Below, one piece after another: positions 1 to 8,028 of a stretch of 64,000 nt of DNA. The position numbers were made by a program, and so were the translations under genes. Every line of letters starts with the position of its first letter. Positions within the stretch are counted from its first letter, which is position 1. Source of the stretch: Pseudobdellovibrionaceae bacterium (GTDB lineage: Bacteria; Bdellovibrionota; FAC87; UBA2466; JACKAF01); assembly GCA_020635235.1 (NCBI GenBank), contig JACKAF010000002.1, positions 62,001-126,000 of the forward strand. Direction: 5' to 3'. A model generated the notes under the pieces. It did not search any database. It was not told the DNA's origin and worked only from the letters and a program-made list of their open reading frames with translations.

Positions 1-278
1 AGTTGGCCGATATCGTTTGCATAGACGTGAATAAGCCCAACGCGGTTCCACTCTACAATCCCTACGCGCAGCTCGTTTACAGCAGCACGGGTGCTGATGC
101 GCGTCACACTCTGGTCGAAGGGGAATTGCTGATGGAAGACTACCGCTTGACGCGGATCGATGAGCAGGCCCTTCTGGATGAGGCCCGCGCCTGGGGAAAA
201 CGAATTTATGCGGACTATCACCAAGGTTCTGGTGCGCGTGCCGGCGATCGCGGGTCGCAGGATAACGCCCTGCACTAG
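1..278 (+). CDS. Amidohydrolase, C-terminal end (partial)
   Basis: This is the last 91 or so residues of a gene that begins before the window. The phrase TGADARHTLVEGELLMEDYRL, shortened here to its core VEGELLMED, is typical of the C-terminal end of metal-dependent amidohydrolases of the TrzN/SsnA/MtaD group, where the small beta-sandwich domain is rebuilt from both ends of the chain. Members deaminate methylthioadenosine, S-adenosylhomocysteine or guanine, or dechlorinate triazines. The metal-binding histidines lie outside the window, so the substrate cannot be assigned. The stop is TAG at 276-278. Confidence 0.7.
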   Translation, partial: LADIVCIDVNKPNAVPLYNPYAQLVYSSTGADARHTLVEGELLMEDYRLTRIDEQALLDEARAWGKRIYADYHQGSGARAGDRGSQDNALH

Positions 279-281
279 TCC

Positions 282-297
282 TTGGCATCAGGCTTGA
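282..297 (+). promoter_or_regulatory. Weak sigma-54-like -24/-12 element upstream of prkA
   Basis: TGGCAT, five bases, then TTGA gives the correct 12-base offset of sigma-54 promoters, but the -12 element reads GA where GC is expected. It is listed because E. coli yeaG (the prkA homologue) is known to be sigma-54 dependent and because better matches to this pattern occur elsewhere in the window. Confidence 0.3.
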
Positions 298-380
298 CAT
301 GGGCCTGTTCCTAAAAGGAGAATGCCGCGTTAAAGAGGGTCATTTGTGTCGGGGATCACGGCTGAGAGATGTGAAAAGCA

Positions 381-409
381 TTGTTTGTCGTGGCTGTAGC
401 CTTCATAAT
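381..409 (+). promoter_or_regulatory. Candidate sigma-70 promoter for the prkA operon
   Basis: TTGTTT (381-386), a 17-base spacer and CATAAT (404-409) form a reasonable housekeeping promoter about 70 bases before the prkA start. The -10 matches 5 of 6 positions and the -35 only 3 of 6. Confidence 0.4.
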
Positions 410-478
410 ATAGAAAGGGCGCTTCCACCTCGAGCCCAAGAATTCCCTGATAGCTTCATTTCGGACTAAGGAGAACTA

Positions 479-2557
479 ATGTCTGGTTCGCTTAACATTA
501 AAGATTTCATCGGCGGGCTCCAAAATTTAGAGGGCTACCAGAGCGCCCATTGGGAAGGGACTTTTCAGGAGTACATTGATCTCGTAAAAGAGCGTCCCGA
601 AGTCACCCGCAACGCTTTCCAGCGACTCTACGATTTGATGATCAGCTACGGGACTGAGGAGTACGTAGACTTCAAAAAGAAGGTCATTTCCTACAATTTT
701 TTTAAGGACCCCATCGACAACGGCAAGGACGCCGTTTTCGGTCTGGACGTCCAGCTCATGAAGTTTGTGAACGTCATCAAAGCGGCTTCCCAAGGCTTTG
801 GTCCCGAGAAGCGCGTGATTTTGTTGCACGGCCCGGTGGGTAGCTCCAAGAGTACAATCGTTCGTCTAATTAAAAAAGGACTCGAACACTATTCCAAAAC
901 CGAAGAAGGAGCTCTCTTCACCTACCGTTGGGTGACCAATGGCTCGGAGCAGGTACGGGAGCTCTTTGGTGGGCATGACATCGTTCCCGACCCCATGAAC
1001 GAGGAACCGCTAAAGCTTATTCCGCACGATTTCAGAAAGAAGTTTTGCGAGCAGTTAAACCGCGGTCGCAAAGACGATCAGCACCGCGTGGCGATTACCG
1101 GGGATCTTTGTCCCCCGTCGAACTACCTTTTTAACGAACTGATGAGTCTTTACAAGGGCGACTGGACCAAAGTCGTGGACCACGTTCGTGTGCGTCGGAT
1201 GATGCTGTCTGAGAAAAACCGTATCGGTATTGGAACCTTCCAGCCGAAAGACGAAAAGAATCAGGATTCGACCGAGCTCACAGGCGATATCAACTACCGA
1301 AAAATCGCAGAGTACGGTTCCGATTCCGATCCTCGCGCCTTTAACTTTGATGGTGAGTTTAACGTCGCTAACCGCGGTGTTATCGAATTCATCGAGGTGT
1401 TGAAGCTGGATGTGGCCTTCCTTTATGATTTGCTGGGTGCCTCCCAGGAGCACAAGATTAAGCCCAAGAAGTTCGCGCAAACAGATATTGATGAGGTCAT
1501 CATCGGCCACACCAACGAGCCGGAATACCGCAAGCTTCAGAATAACGAGTTCATGGAAGCGCTTCGCGATCGTACGGTAAAGATCGACATCCCGTACATC
1601 ACCAAGCTCAAGGAAGAGAACCGGATTTACCTTAAGGATTTCAATTCCAATACGATTAAGGGTAAGCACATTGCACCCCACACCATCGACATGGCGTCCA
1701 TGTGGGCGGTTTTGACCCGTTTGGAAGTTCCGAAGAAGGCGAACCTCACCTTATTGCAGAAGCTAAAGCTCTACAATGGTAAGACGCTGGCAGGCTTCAC
1801 AGAGGACAACGTTCGTGAGCTCCGTAAGGAAGCTGTCCGCGAAGGCATGGAGGGGATTTCACCTCGTTACATTCAGGACAAGATTTCTAACGCTCTGGTA
1901 AACACCAAAGATGGAAACGTGGGCTGTATCAACCCCTTCATGGTTCTCAATGAGCTGGAAGCGGGGCTGCGCAGCCACTCGCTTATTTCTTCAGAAGAGA
2001 AGAAAAAGCACTACCGCGAACTTTTGGCGGTGGTGAAGCAAGAGTTCGAAGACATCGTGAAGAGCGAAGTCCAACGCGCTATTTCTGCGGACGAAGAAGC
2101 GATGGCCCGTCTTTGTGCGAATTACATCGACAACGTAAAGGCTTACACGCAGCGTGAGAAGGTAAAGAACCGCTACACGGGTCAGGACGAAGAGCCCGAT
2201 GAGAGATTGATGCGCTCGATCGAAGACAAGATCGACATTCCGGAAAGCCGCAAGGACGACTTCCGGCGTGAGATCATGAACTACATCGGCGCCCTGGCTT
2301 TGGAAGGCCGTCCGTTTGATTACAAAACGAACGAGCGTTTGCACAAGGCTTTGGAACTTAAATTGTTTGAGGATCAAAAAGACACCATCAAGCTTACCAG
2401 CCTAGTGTCCAATGTTGTGGACCAAAGCACGCAGGAAAAGATTGATATCGTCAAAGGGCGTCTAATCAAGAATTACGGTTATTGCGAAATTTGCTCTACC
2501 GATATTCTCACCTTTGTCGCCTCAATCTTCGCGCGCGGTGACGTAAAGCGGAAGTAA
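479..2557 (+). CDS. prkA: PrkA-family serine protein kinase (AAA+ kinase)
   Basis: PrkA/YeaG proteins are cytoplasmic AAA+ proteins described as serine kinases or ATP-dependent proteases that act in starvation, stationary phase or sporulation. The 692 residues are slightly longer than E. coli YeaG. A Walker A loop GPVGSSKST lies at residues 118-126, followed by the family-typical stretch containing YRWVTNGSEQ, and the C-terminal half is the PrkA-specific domain. The ATG is preceded by AAGGAG at 468-473 with five bases spacing, which fixes the start. It leads a five-gene operon; the next gene starts 21 bases after the stop. The prkA-yeaH-spoVR order is a well-known conserved trio, so the family call is firm, but the substrate is unknown. 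Confidence 0.95.
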   Translation: MSGSLNIKDFIGGLQNLEGYQSAHWEGTFQEYIDLVKERPEVTRNAFQRLYDLMISYGTEEYVDFKKKVISYNFFKDPIDNGKDAVFGLDVQLMKFVNVIKAASQGFGPEKRVILLHGPVGSSKSTIVRLIKKGLEHYSKTEEGALFTYRWVTNGSEQVRELFGGHDIVPDPMNEEPLKLIPHDFRKKFCEQLNRGRKDDQHRVAITGDLCPPSNYLFNELMSLYKGDWTKVVDHVRVRRMMLSEKNRIGIGTFQPKDEKNQDSTELTGDINYRKIAEYGSDSDPRAFNFDGEFNVANRGVIEFIEVLKLDVAFLYDLLGASQEHKIKPKKFAQTDIDEVIIGHTNEPEYRKLQNNEFMEALRDRTVKIDIPYITKLKEENRIYLKDFNSNTIKGKHIAPHTIDMASMWAVLTRLEVPKKANLTLLQKLKLYNGKTLAGFTEDNVRELRKEAVREGMEGISPRYIQDKISNALVNTKDGNVGCINPFMVLNELEAGLRSHSLISSEEKKKHYRELLAVVKQEFEDIVKSEVQRAISADEEAMARLCANYIDNVKAYTQREKVKNRYTGQDEEPDERLMRSIEDKIDIPESRKDDFRREIMNYIGALALEGRPFDYKTNERLHKALELKLFEDQKDTIKLTSLVSNVVDQSTQEKIDIVKGRLIKNYGYCEICSTDILTFVASIFARGDVKRK

Positions 2558-2578
2558 ACGCCGAAGGGAAAACACCGG

Positions 2579-3685
2579 ATGATCGCCGGAATCAAGCGAG
2601 ATCACCTACGTTTTAAACAGATCGTTAAGGGTAAGATTAAGCGAAATCTAAAGAAGTATATTACCCAGGGCGAAATGATAGGGCGGCAAGGGAAAGACTA
2701 CGTCAGTATTCCCATTGCTCAGATCGATCTGCCTCGCTTCAAGTTTGGAAAGAAGCAACAAGGTGGAGTCGGTCAGGGCGAAGGTGCGCCCGGCTCTCCC
2801 GTAGGCCAAGGGGATCAAGAGGGCGAAGGTTCCAAAGCGGGGCAGGGTGAAGGCAAGCACTTCCTCGAAGTGGACGTGACGCTTCAGGAGCTGGCGGAAA
2901 TGCTGGCCGAAGAGCTTGAACTTCCGCGCATCGAACCCAAGGGTCACCGCCAGACGGAAAGCATGCGACGGCGGTACAGCGGCATCAATACGGCCGGGCC
3001 AGACTCTCTTCGCCACATCAAGCGTACCTACCGCGAGGCCTTGAAAAGGCAGATTCTTTCGGGAATGTATAACCCCAAAGATCCCGTCATCATTCCTATC
3101 AAATCAGATTTTCGTTACCGTACCTGGAAGAACGTTCAGGTGCCGGAGAACAATGCGGTCATCATCTACATGATGGACGTTTCCGGCAGTATGGGAGATG
3201 AACAGAAAGAAATCGTGCGAACGGCCTCTTTCTGGATCGATACCTGGATTCAGTCTCAGTATAAGGACATCGACGTCCGCTATATTATTCACGACGCAAC
3301 CGCGAAGGAAGTCGATCAAAACACTTTTTACCACACACGCGAAAGCGGCGGGACGCTCATCAGCTCTGCGTACCGTCTATGCAATGAGATGATCGATCGC
3401 GAGTATCCACTGAGTGACTGGAATATCTACGCTTTTCATTTTTCTGACGGTGATAACTGGTCGGGAGAGGACACCAAGTTTTGTGTCGAGATGCTGAAAG
3501 AGAAGATCATTCCGAAGGTGAATGCCTTTTGCTACGGCCAAGTTGAGAGCCGTTACGGGAGTGGTCAGTTTATTAAGGATTTACTCGGTTTCTTCAAGGA
3601 AGATGAGAAACTCATCACCTCAAAGATTGAAAACAAGGAAGCGATCTACCGTGCGCTTAAAGACTTCCTAGGCAAAGGGAAATAG
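2579..3685 (+). CDS. yeaH: DUF444 family protein with VWA-like domain (YeaH type)
   Basis: This is the usual partner of PrkA. The N-terminal part carries a Gly/Gln/Glu-rich low-complexity linker at about residues 61-93, as is typical of DUF444. The C-terminal part is a von Willebrand A-like fold with a metal-binding MIDAS motif DVSGSM at residues 200-205. Such domains normally mediate metal-dependent protein contacts, so a scaffold or adaptor role for the kinase is plausible but inferred. It lies 21 bases after prkA and 3 bases before the SpoVR-like gene, which implies co-transcription and probable translational coupling. At 368 residues it is close to the family norm. Confidence 0.93.
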   Translation: MIAGIKRDHLRFKQIVKGKIKRNLKKYITQGEMIGRQGKDYVSIPIAQIDLPRFKFGKKQQGGVGQGEGAPGSPVGQGDQEGEGSKAGQGEGKHFLEVDVTLQELAEMLAEELELPRIEPKGHRQTESMRRRYSGINTAGPDSLRHIKRTYREALKRQILSGMYNPKDPVIIPIKSDFRYRTWKNVQVPENNAVIIYMMDVSGSMGDEQKEIVRTASFWIDTWIQSQYKDIDVRYIIHDATAKEVDQNTFYHTRESGGTLISSAYRLCNEMIDREYPLSDWNIYAFHFSDGDNWSGEDTKFCVEMLKEKIIPKVNAFCYGQVESRYGSGQFIKDLLGFFKEDEKLITSKIENKEAIYRALKDFLGKGK

Positions 3686-3688
3686 CAA

Positions 3689-5182
3689 ATGATTCGAGCG
3701 CTGTCCCCCGAATTGCAGAAGGCCCAGCAAGAGATACTCGAGCTTGCCCGTGGCTATGGTCTGGATTGCTTCGAAACAATTTTCGAGCTCGTCGACTACG
3801 ACGAAATTAACGAGATTGCGGCGCTGGGTGGTTTTCCGACGCGCTACCCGCATTGGCGATTTGGAATGGAATATGACTACCTCCACAAGGGGTACTCCTG
3901 GGGACTGCAAAAAATCTATGAGCTCGTGATCAACAACGATCCTTGTTACGCCTATTTGCAAATGGGAAACATGATCGTCGATCAGAAGCTTGTGATGGCG
4001 CATGTTTATGGCCACTGTGACTTTTTCAAGAACAACATGTGGTTTTCCAAGACCAACCGCAAGATGCTGGATCAGATGGCGAACCACGGCACCCGAATCC
4101 GCAACTTCCAGGACAAGTACGGTGTCGAAGCCGTTGAAGATTTTATTGATTGCTGCTTGTCGATAGATAACCTAATCGATCCGCACAGCGCCTTTATCAA
4201 TCCGGCGCAACAGCCCGGTCTGCTGTCCTCTCGCGAAGAAGCGGCGCCTGCCGCTGAAGTCAAAAAGCTCAGATCGCACCGCGATTATATGGATCGCTAC
4301 GTGAATCCGACGGAATTTTTGGAGAAAGAACGCGAGAAACTTAGCGAACAAGCTGAGAAAGAGCGCAAGTTCCCCGCTCATCCCGAGCGCGACATCATGA
4401 AGTTTTTGATAGACTACTCGCCCTTGGAGCCCTGGCAGCAGGAGATCCTGTCTATCATGCGCAACGAGGCTTACTACTTCGTGCCGCAGGGACAGACCAA
4501 GATCATGAACGAGGGTTGGGCCTCCTATTGGCATTCCTTTCTCATGACTCGTCACATCTTGAAGGACTCGGAAGTCATCGACTTTGCGGATCACCATAGC
4601 GGCACTCTGGCGACTAGCCCTGGTCAGATTAATCCCTACAAACTTGGGATCGAGTTGTTTCGTGATATCGAAGATCGTTGGAACCGCGGGAAATTCGGAA
4701 AAGAGTACGAGGAATGCGATGACATCAAGGTCAAGCGCGGCTGGGACAAAAAAGTTGGTGAGGGCCGGAAAAAGATTTTTGAGGTCCGCAAACTCTACAA
4801 CGATGTCACCTTCATCGATACGTTCATGAACGAAGAGTTCTGTGAGGCCCAGAAGCTATTCACTTATGGCTTTAACCGCCGAACCGGTCAGTACGAGATT
4901 GTGGATCGGGATTGGCGCAAGGTGAAGCAGCAACTGCTGTTTGGCCTTACTAACTTCGGAAATCCGGTGATTACCGTGAACGACGCCAATTTTGAGAACC
5001 GTGGCGAACTGCTGCTGGAACACCGCCACGAAGGTATCGATTTGGATTACGAAAAGGCCGTAGAAACCCTGCGCAATTTGCATTATTTCTGGAAGCGGCC
5101 CGTAAATATTCTCACCAAGTACAACTCTCAGGCCAAGCTTGTCAGCTTTGATGGCAAGGAAGCCAAAGAAAAAGACGCTTAG
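3689..5182 (+). CDS. spoVR: SpoVR family protein (YcgB-like)
   Basis: This 497-residue protein has the conserved SpoVR architecture. Near the N-terminus are the PHWRFGMEYD and YAYLQMGN-type segments, then HVYGHCDFFKNN, and in the middle MNEGWASYWH, the most characteristic family motif. The His and Glu residues in these motifs resemble a metal site, although the biochemical activity of SpoVR remains undefined. Bacillus SpoVR affects spore cortex formation, and Gram-negative YcgB accompanies PrkA and YeaH in stress responses. The ATG follows the yeaH-like stop after only three bases, so the three proteins are almost certainly made together. Confidence 0.95.
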   Translation: MIRALSPELQKAQQEILELARGYGLDCFETIFELVDYDEINEIAALGGFPTRYPHWRFGMEYDYLHKGYSWGLQKIYELVINNDPCYAYLQMGNMIVDQKLVMAHVYGHCDFFKNNMWFSKTNRKMLDQMANHGTRIRNFQDKYGVEAVEDFIDCCLSIDNLIDPHSAFINPAQQPGLLSSREEAAPAAEVKKLRSHRDYMDRYVNPTEFLEKEREKLSEQAEKERKFPAHPERDIMKFLIDYSPLEPWQQEILSIMRNEAYYFVPQGQTKIMNEGWASYWHSFLMTRHILKDSEVIDFADHHSGTLATSPGQINPYKLGIELFRDIEDRWNRGKFGKEYEECDDIKVKRGWDKKVGEGRKKIFEVRKLYNDVTFIDTFMNEEFCEAQKLFTYGFNRRTGQYEIVDRDWRKVKQQLLFGLTNFGNPVITVNDANFENRGELLLEHRHEGIDLDYEKAVETLRNLHYFWKRPVNILTKYNSQAKLVSFDGKEAKEKDA

Positions 5183-5206
5183 AAAAAAACGCCAACAGGA
5201 GAGGCT

Positions 5207-6199
5207 ATGGATACGCCACACAACGCGGGTCCGCACGAAAAGCCCCAAAAGATTATTATCGGGGACTTTGCACCGGTTAAGTTTGAAATGCTTATCCGGA
5301 TGTGGAACAAGCAGAATATCGTCAGCGAAGCGGTGACGGAGGCAGGCGTGTTTCTAAGCCAGCTGAAAAGGAATCACTACGATCTTGCTATTGTGAATTT
5401 GCTACTGGGGGGCATCGGCCCGAACAAACTGATAAAGGACGTGAAGGCTCTCTCCGCCAACAAAGATATCCGAGTTGTCGTGGTTTCCAAGCAAGTGCAT
5501 CGGCTGAACATTGAAAATGCGGTCCGCGCGGGCGCGGATGATTTTGTAGCGGAGCCTTTTGATCGAGAGAACGTTTTTCATCGAATTATTTACCATCTCG
5601 GGCCCAAGAAGGTTGTTGAAGAACAGGCGCTGGAAACCGCACGTGCGGCCAACTCCTTACTCGATCACAAGGATTTCATTTCGCTACTATTAAATACGGT
5701 CGAGTCCCTCAGTCGCGAAAGCACGGAGAAGTCTCAGAACGCCATACTCCACTCGCTTCAAGGAGTCGCCCGTCTGCTGGATTCCAACCGCACCTCCCTC
5801 ATATTGTTTGAGGACAAGGTAGAGACTGGCCTTGTGGTCGCGTCGAGTGACGATCCGGACTTTAAAGACTTCCGTATTAAGTTGAATTCCTACCCAGAAG
5901 TGCAGCACGTGGCTACCACCGGGCAGATTGTCCTGGTAGACGATGTGAACCGCAATCAAATGACCAAGAACATCCAAGACAAGGTGAAGTCCATTCAGAT
6001 TGGCTCCATCATGGTCTTTCCGGTGCGTTTTCACGGCAACATCATTGGGGTGCTCGTGGTGCGGCGCAAAAACTCCCAGGATCTGCCGCCAGTTGAGGTG
6101 CTCTCCATGCTGCAAGCGCTCGCCAACATCCTCGCTTCTCACTGCAATATCAAGCTATTGCTTCGCAAGATCTATAGTGACTTTGCGGCCAATGGATAA
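5207..6199 (+). CDS. Pseudo-receiver plus GAF domain protein
   Basis: Residues 15-130 fold like a response-regulator receiver: there is an acidic D20, the beta3 segment YDLAIVNLLLGG, Ser94 in VVVSKQ, and AGADDFVAEPF near the end. The phospho-acceptor aspartate is replaced by Asn64, and the usual Lys of the KPF motif is Glu116, so the domain probably cannot be phosphorylated in the normal way. Residues of about 150-320 resemble a GAF domain (the segment VVASSDDPDF and the strand IGSIMVFPVRF). No output domain follows. AGGAGAGG at 5197-5204 supports the ATG. Its place between spoVR and glutamate dehydrogenase in the prkA operon suggests it senses a small ligand or acts as an adaptor for this stress module. 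Confidence 0.75.
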   Translation: MDTPHNAGPHEKPQKIIIGDFAPVKFEMLIRMWNKQNIVSEAVTEAGVFLSQLKRNHYDLAIVNLLLGGIGPNKLIKDVKALSANKDIRVVVVSKQVHRLNIENAVRAGADDFVAEPFDRENVFHRIIYHLGPKKVVEEQALETARAANSLLDHKDFISLLLNTVESLSRESTEKSQNAILHSLQGVARLLDSNRTSLILFEDKVETGLVVASSDDPDFKDFRIKLNSYPEVQHVATTGQIVLVDDVNRNQMTKNIQDKVKSIQIGSIMVFPVRFHGNIIGVLVVRRKNSQDLPPVEVLSMLQALANILASHCNIKLLLRKIYSDFAANG

Positions 6200-6221
6200 T
6201 ACAAACACCCAATAATGTGGG

Positions 6222-6237
6222 AGAGGCCATAGCCTCT
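6222..6237 (+). promoter_or_regulatory. Hairpin between upstream gene and gdhA start
   Basis: AGAGGC, four bases (CATA) and GCCTCT form a perfect six-base-pair stem ten bases before the ATG at 6247. The only purine-rich stretch before this ATG, GGGAGAGG, runs into the stem, so the hairpin could mask or set the ribosome-binding site. A regulatory role is inference. Confidence 0.35.
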
Positions 6238-6246
6238 GATTCGAAT

Positions 6247-7551
6247 ATGAGTGACGCGAAAAACGATGTCATAGATGAAGAAGAGGGCGGAGAAGCCCCC
6301 TGGGAAGGGCACCCCATCTATAAAAACGCCCTAAACATCATGCGATCGGTCGGCGATGTGATCGATTTCGATGTGAACGTCTTTGCCAGACTCTCCAAAC
6401 CCAGGCGTGTTCTGTACGTATCGGTGCCGGTCCGGATGGATGACGGTTCGATCAAGACTTTTGACGGCTATCGGGTGCACCACAACACTACACTGGGCCC
6501 CGGAAAGGGGGGCGTGCGCTACCATCCTGGAGTTTCGCTTGGCGAAACAGCGGGACTAGCATTGCTCATGACCCTCAAGAACTCATTGGTTCGCCTGCCT
6601 CTGGGGGGGGCCAAGGGTGGCATCAAAGTCGATCCCAACACGCTTTCCAGACGGGAAAAACAAGCGCTTACCCGCCGCTATACCAGCGAAGTGGCAATGT
6701 TTATTGGGCCGGACAAGGATATTCCGGCCCCGGATATCGGAACGGACCCCCAAGCCATGGCGTGGATGATGGATACCTATTCCATGCACGCCGGCTATGC
6801 GGTTCCTGGTGTCGTTACTGGGAAGCCCATCGAAATTGGCGGATCCTTGGGGCGTTTGGACGCCACCGGCCGCGGGGTTGTTTACTGCATCATCGAGGCC
6901 GCCAAGAGGTTGGGCCTGGAACTCGGTCCGGAAACCGACGTTGCAGTACAGGGTTTTGGAAACGTCGGGTATCACAGCGCCAAGATCATTGCGAATATTG
7001 GCTGTCGAGTAGTGGCCGTGACCGATGTCTCGGGCGGCGTGTACAACAAGAACGGTCTGGATGTCGACAAGCTTCGGGATTGGGTTGCTGAAAACCAGGT
7101 GCTAAAGGGCTGCCCGCAGGGGGATTACATTTCCAATGAAGAACTCCTTTTCCTGCCGGTGGACATCCTGATTCCAGCGGCTCTCGGAAACCAGATCACT
7201 GTCGGAAATGCAGACAAGGTCCGTTGCAAGATTTTGGCGGAAGGCGCCAACGGTCCGACGACTCTAGAGGCCAACAAGATTTTGGATGAAAAGGGCGTTT
7301 TCACCATTCCGGATATTCTGGCTAACTCCGGCGGTGTGATTGTTTCCTACTTCGAGTGGGTCCAGGGAATGCAGAACTTCTTCTGGAGCGAAAAAGACGT
7401 GAATAACAAGCTTTGGGAGATTATTTCCAACGCGTTTAACCGCGTATTCGAATGCCACCAAAGCCGGAACGTCGGGATGCGAACGAGCGCATTTACGGTC
7501 TCTATCGAGCACCTGAGCCGCGCGATGTTGTGGCGCGGTTTCTTCCCCTAA
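6247..7551 (+). CDS. gdhA: Glutamate dehydrogenase (Glu/Leu/Phe/Val dehydrogenase family)
   Basis: This enzyme reversibly deaminates glutamate to 2-oxoglutarate with NAD(P). With the ATG at 6247 it has 434 residues, as expected for hexameric GDH. The substrate lysines lie in MTLKN (K111) and GGAKGG (K123), followed by DIPAPDIGTD. The dinucleotide fold begins at VAVQGFGNVGYHSA. The C-terminal segment DILANSGGVIVSYFEWVQG is diagnostic. A GTG at 6217 would add ten residues with no better ribosome-binding site. It is the last gene of the prkA operon and is followed by a strong terminator. Its presence in a PrkA operon is unusual and hints that the module adjusts nitrogen or carbon flow during starvation. 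Confidence 0.93.
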   Translation: MSDAKNDVIDEEEGGEAPWEGHPIYKNALNIMRSVGDVIDFDVNVFARLSKPRRVLYVSVPVRMDDGSIKTFDGYRVHHNTTLGPGKGGVRYHPGVSLGETAGLALLMTLKNSLVRLPLGGAKGGIKVDPNTLSRREKQALTRRYTSEVAMFIGPDKDIPAPDIGTDPQAMAWMMDTYSMHAGYAVPGVVTGKPIEIGGSLGRLDATGRGVVYCIIEAAKRLGLELGPETDVAVQGFGNVGYHSAKIIANIGCRVVAVTDVSGGVYNKNGLDVDKLRDWVAENQVLKGCPQGDYISNEELLFLPVDILIPAALGNQITVGNADKVRCKILAEGANGPTTLEANKILDEKGVFTIPDILANSGGVIVSYFEWVQGMQNFFWSEKDVNNKLWEIISNAFNRVFECHQSRNVGMRTSAFTVSIEHLSRAMLWRGFFP

Positions 7552-7571
7552 AATTTTACTTTTGCAAAAAG

Positions 7572-7607
7572 AAAAAAGCCCGTACCGCTTAGCGGCACGG
7601 GCTTTTT
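7572..7607 (+). terminator. Strong terminator after gdhA, possibly bidirectional
   Basis: AAAAAGCCCGT (7573-7583) pairs with ACGGGCTTTTT (7597-7607), and an inner CCGC/GCGG stem closes on a TTA loop with one mismatch. The A-tract on one side and T-tract on the other let it work in both directions, ending the prkA-gdhA operon and also the Cys-repeat lipoprotein gene that converges from 7627. Confidence 0.9.
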
Positions 7608-7626
7608 CTTTAATACGAGTCGCTGC

Positions 7627-7986
7627 TTACTTCTTCTTGGCTTTGCAGCTGTCTTTGCCTTTGCAGTGATCCTTGCTCTTGCAGTGGTCTTTGCCCTTGC
7701 AGTGATCTTTGCCCTTGCAGTGGTCTTTACCCTTGCAGCCGTCTTTGCCTTTGCAGTGATCTTTGCTCTTGCAGTGATCTTTGCCTTTGCAGCCATCCTT
7801 ACCCTTGCAACCGTCGGCGCCTTTGCAGCTGTCTTTTGCGCCACAACCGTCCGCACCGTCGCAGGCGTCTTTGCCTTTGCAGCTATTTTTGGAGCCTGTG
7901 CTCGCGCAACCGCTTAGTACTGAAAGCGTCAATGCGCCGCTGGCAACAGTACCTAGAATTGTTTTTAGAAATTCTTTTCTTGTCAT
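7627..7986 (-). CDS. Cys-hexad repeat lipoprotein, probable RiPP metallophore precursor for the adjacent MNIO
   Basis: The 119-residue protein begins with a lipoprotein signal. The n-region TRKEFLK closely resembles a Tat motif with one Arg changed to Lys, and a hydrophobic stretch leads to LSGC (Cys27) as lipobox. From residue 36 to the end there are exactly 14 hexapeptides of the type C-K-G-K-D-(H/G/S), with a Cys at every sixth position (36, 42 and so on to 114) and no interruption. AGGAG precedes the ATG. Next to it, divergently, are an MNIO (DUF692) enzyme and a DUF2063 protein, which in the Hvf and bufferin systems modify Cys-rich precursors into copper-binding products. I infer that this is the substrate. 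The repeat differs from the EGKCG motif described for HvfA. A simple Cys-rich metal-binding lipoprotein is the alternative. Confidence 0.8.
   Translation of the reverse strand: MTRKEFLKTILGTVASGALTLSVLSGCASTGSKNSCKGKDACDGADGCGAKDSCKGADGCKGKDGCKGKDHCKSKDHCKGKDGCKGKDHCKGKDHCKGKDHCKSKDHCKGKDSCKAKKK
7630..7881 (-). repeat. Fourteen tandem 18-bp units encoding Cys hexapeptides
   Basis: The 252 bases hold exactly 14 units of 18 bp, each starting with a Cys codon. Four units near the signal peptide are degenerate (DGADG, GAKDS and KGADG variants occur), while the distal units are nearly identical, alternating CKGKDH with CKSKDH and CKGKDG. This gradient suggests recent expansion of the C-terminal units by slippage or unequal recombination. 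Confidence 0.92.
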
Positions 7987-8028
7987 GCTGTCTCCTATTT
8001 ATGGGTAAGTGTTTTGGTAAAACGGTCA

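Noticed and set aside
294..299. TTGACA consensus -35 element upstream of prkA.
   Set aside because: No acceptable -10 hexamer lies 16-18 bases downstream (the position reads GGAGAA).
366..380. GGCTGAGAGATG resembles the CUGAGA box of TPP riboswitches.
   Set aside because: The second conserved part (ACCUGAUC-like) and the pairing stems are absent, and the downstream gene is not a thiamine gene.
7548..7917. Long frames antisense to or out of phase with the Cys-repeat gene.
   Set aside because: They arise because an 18-base repeat leaves all frames open. They are low complexity (Ala/Thr/Lys or hydrophobic repeats), lack a ribosome-binding site and do not explain the signal peptide or the neighbours.
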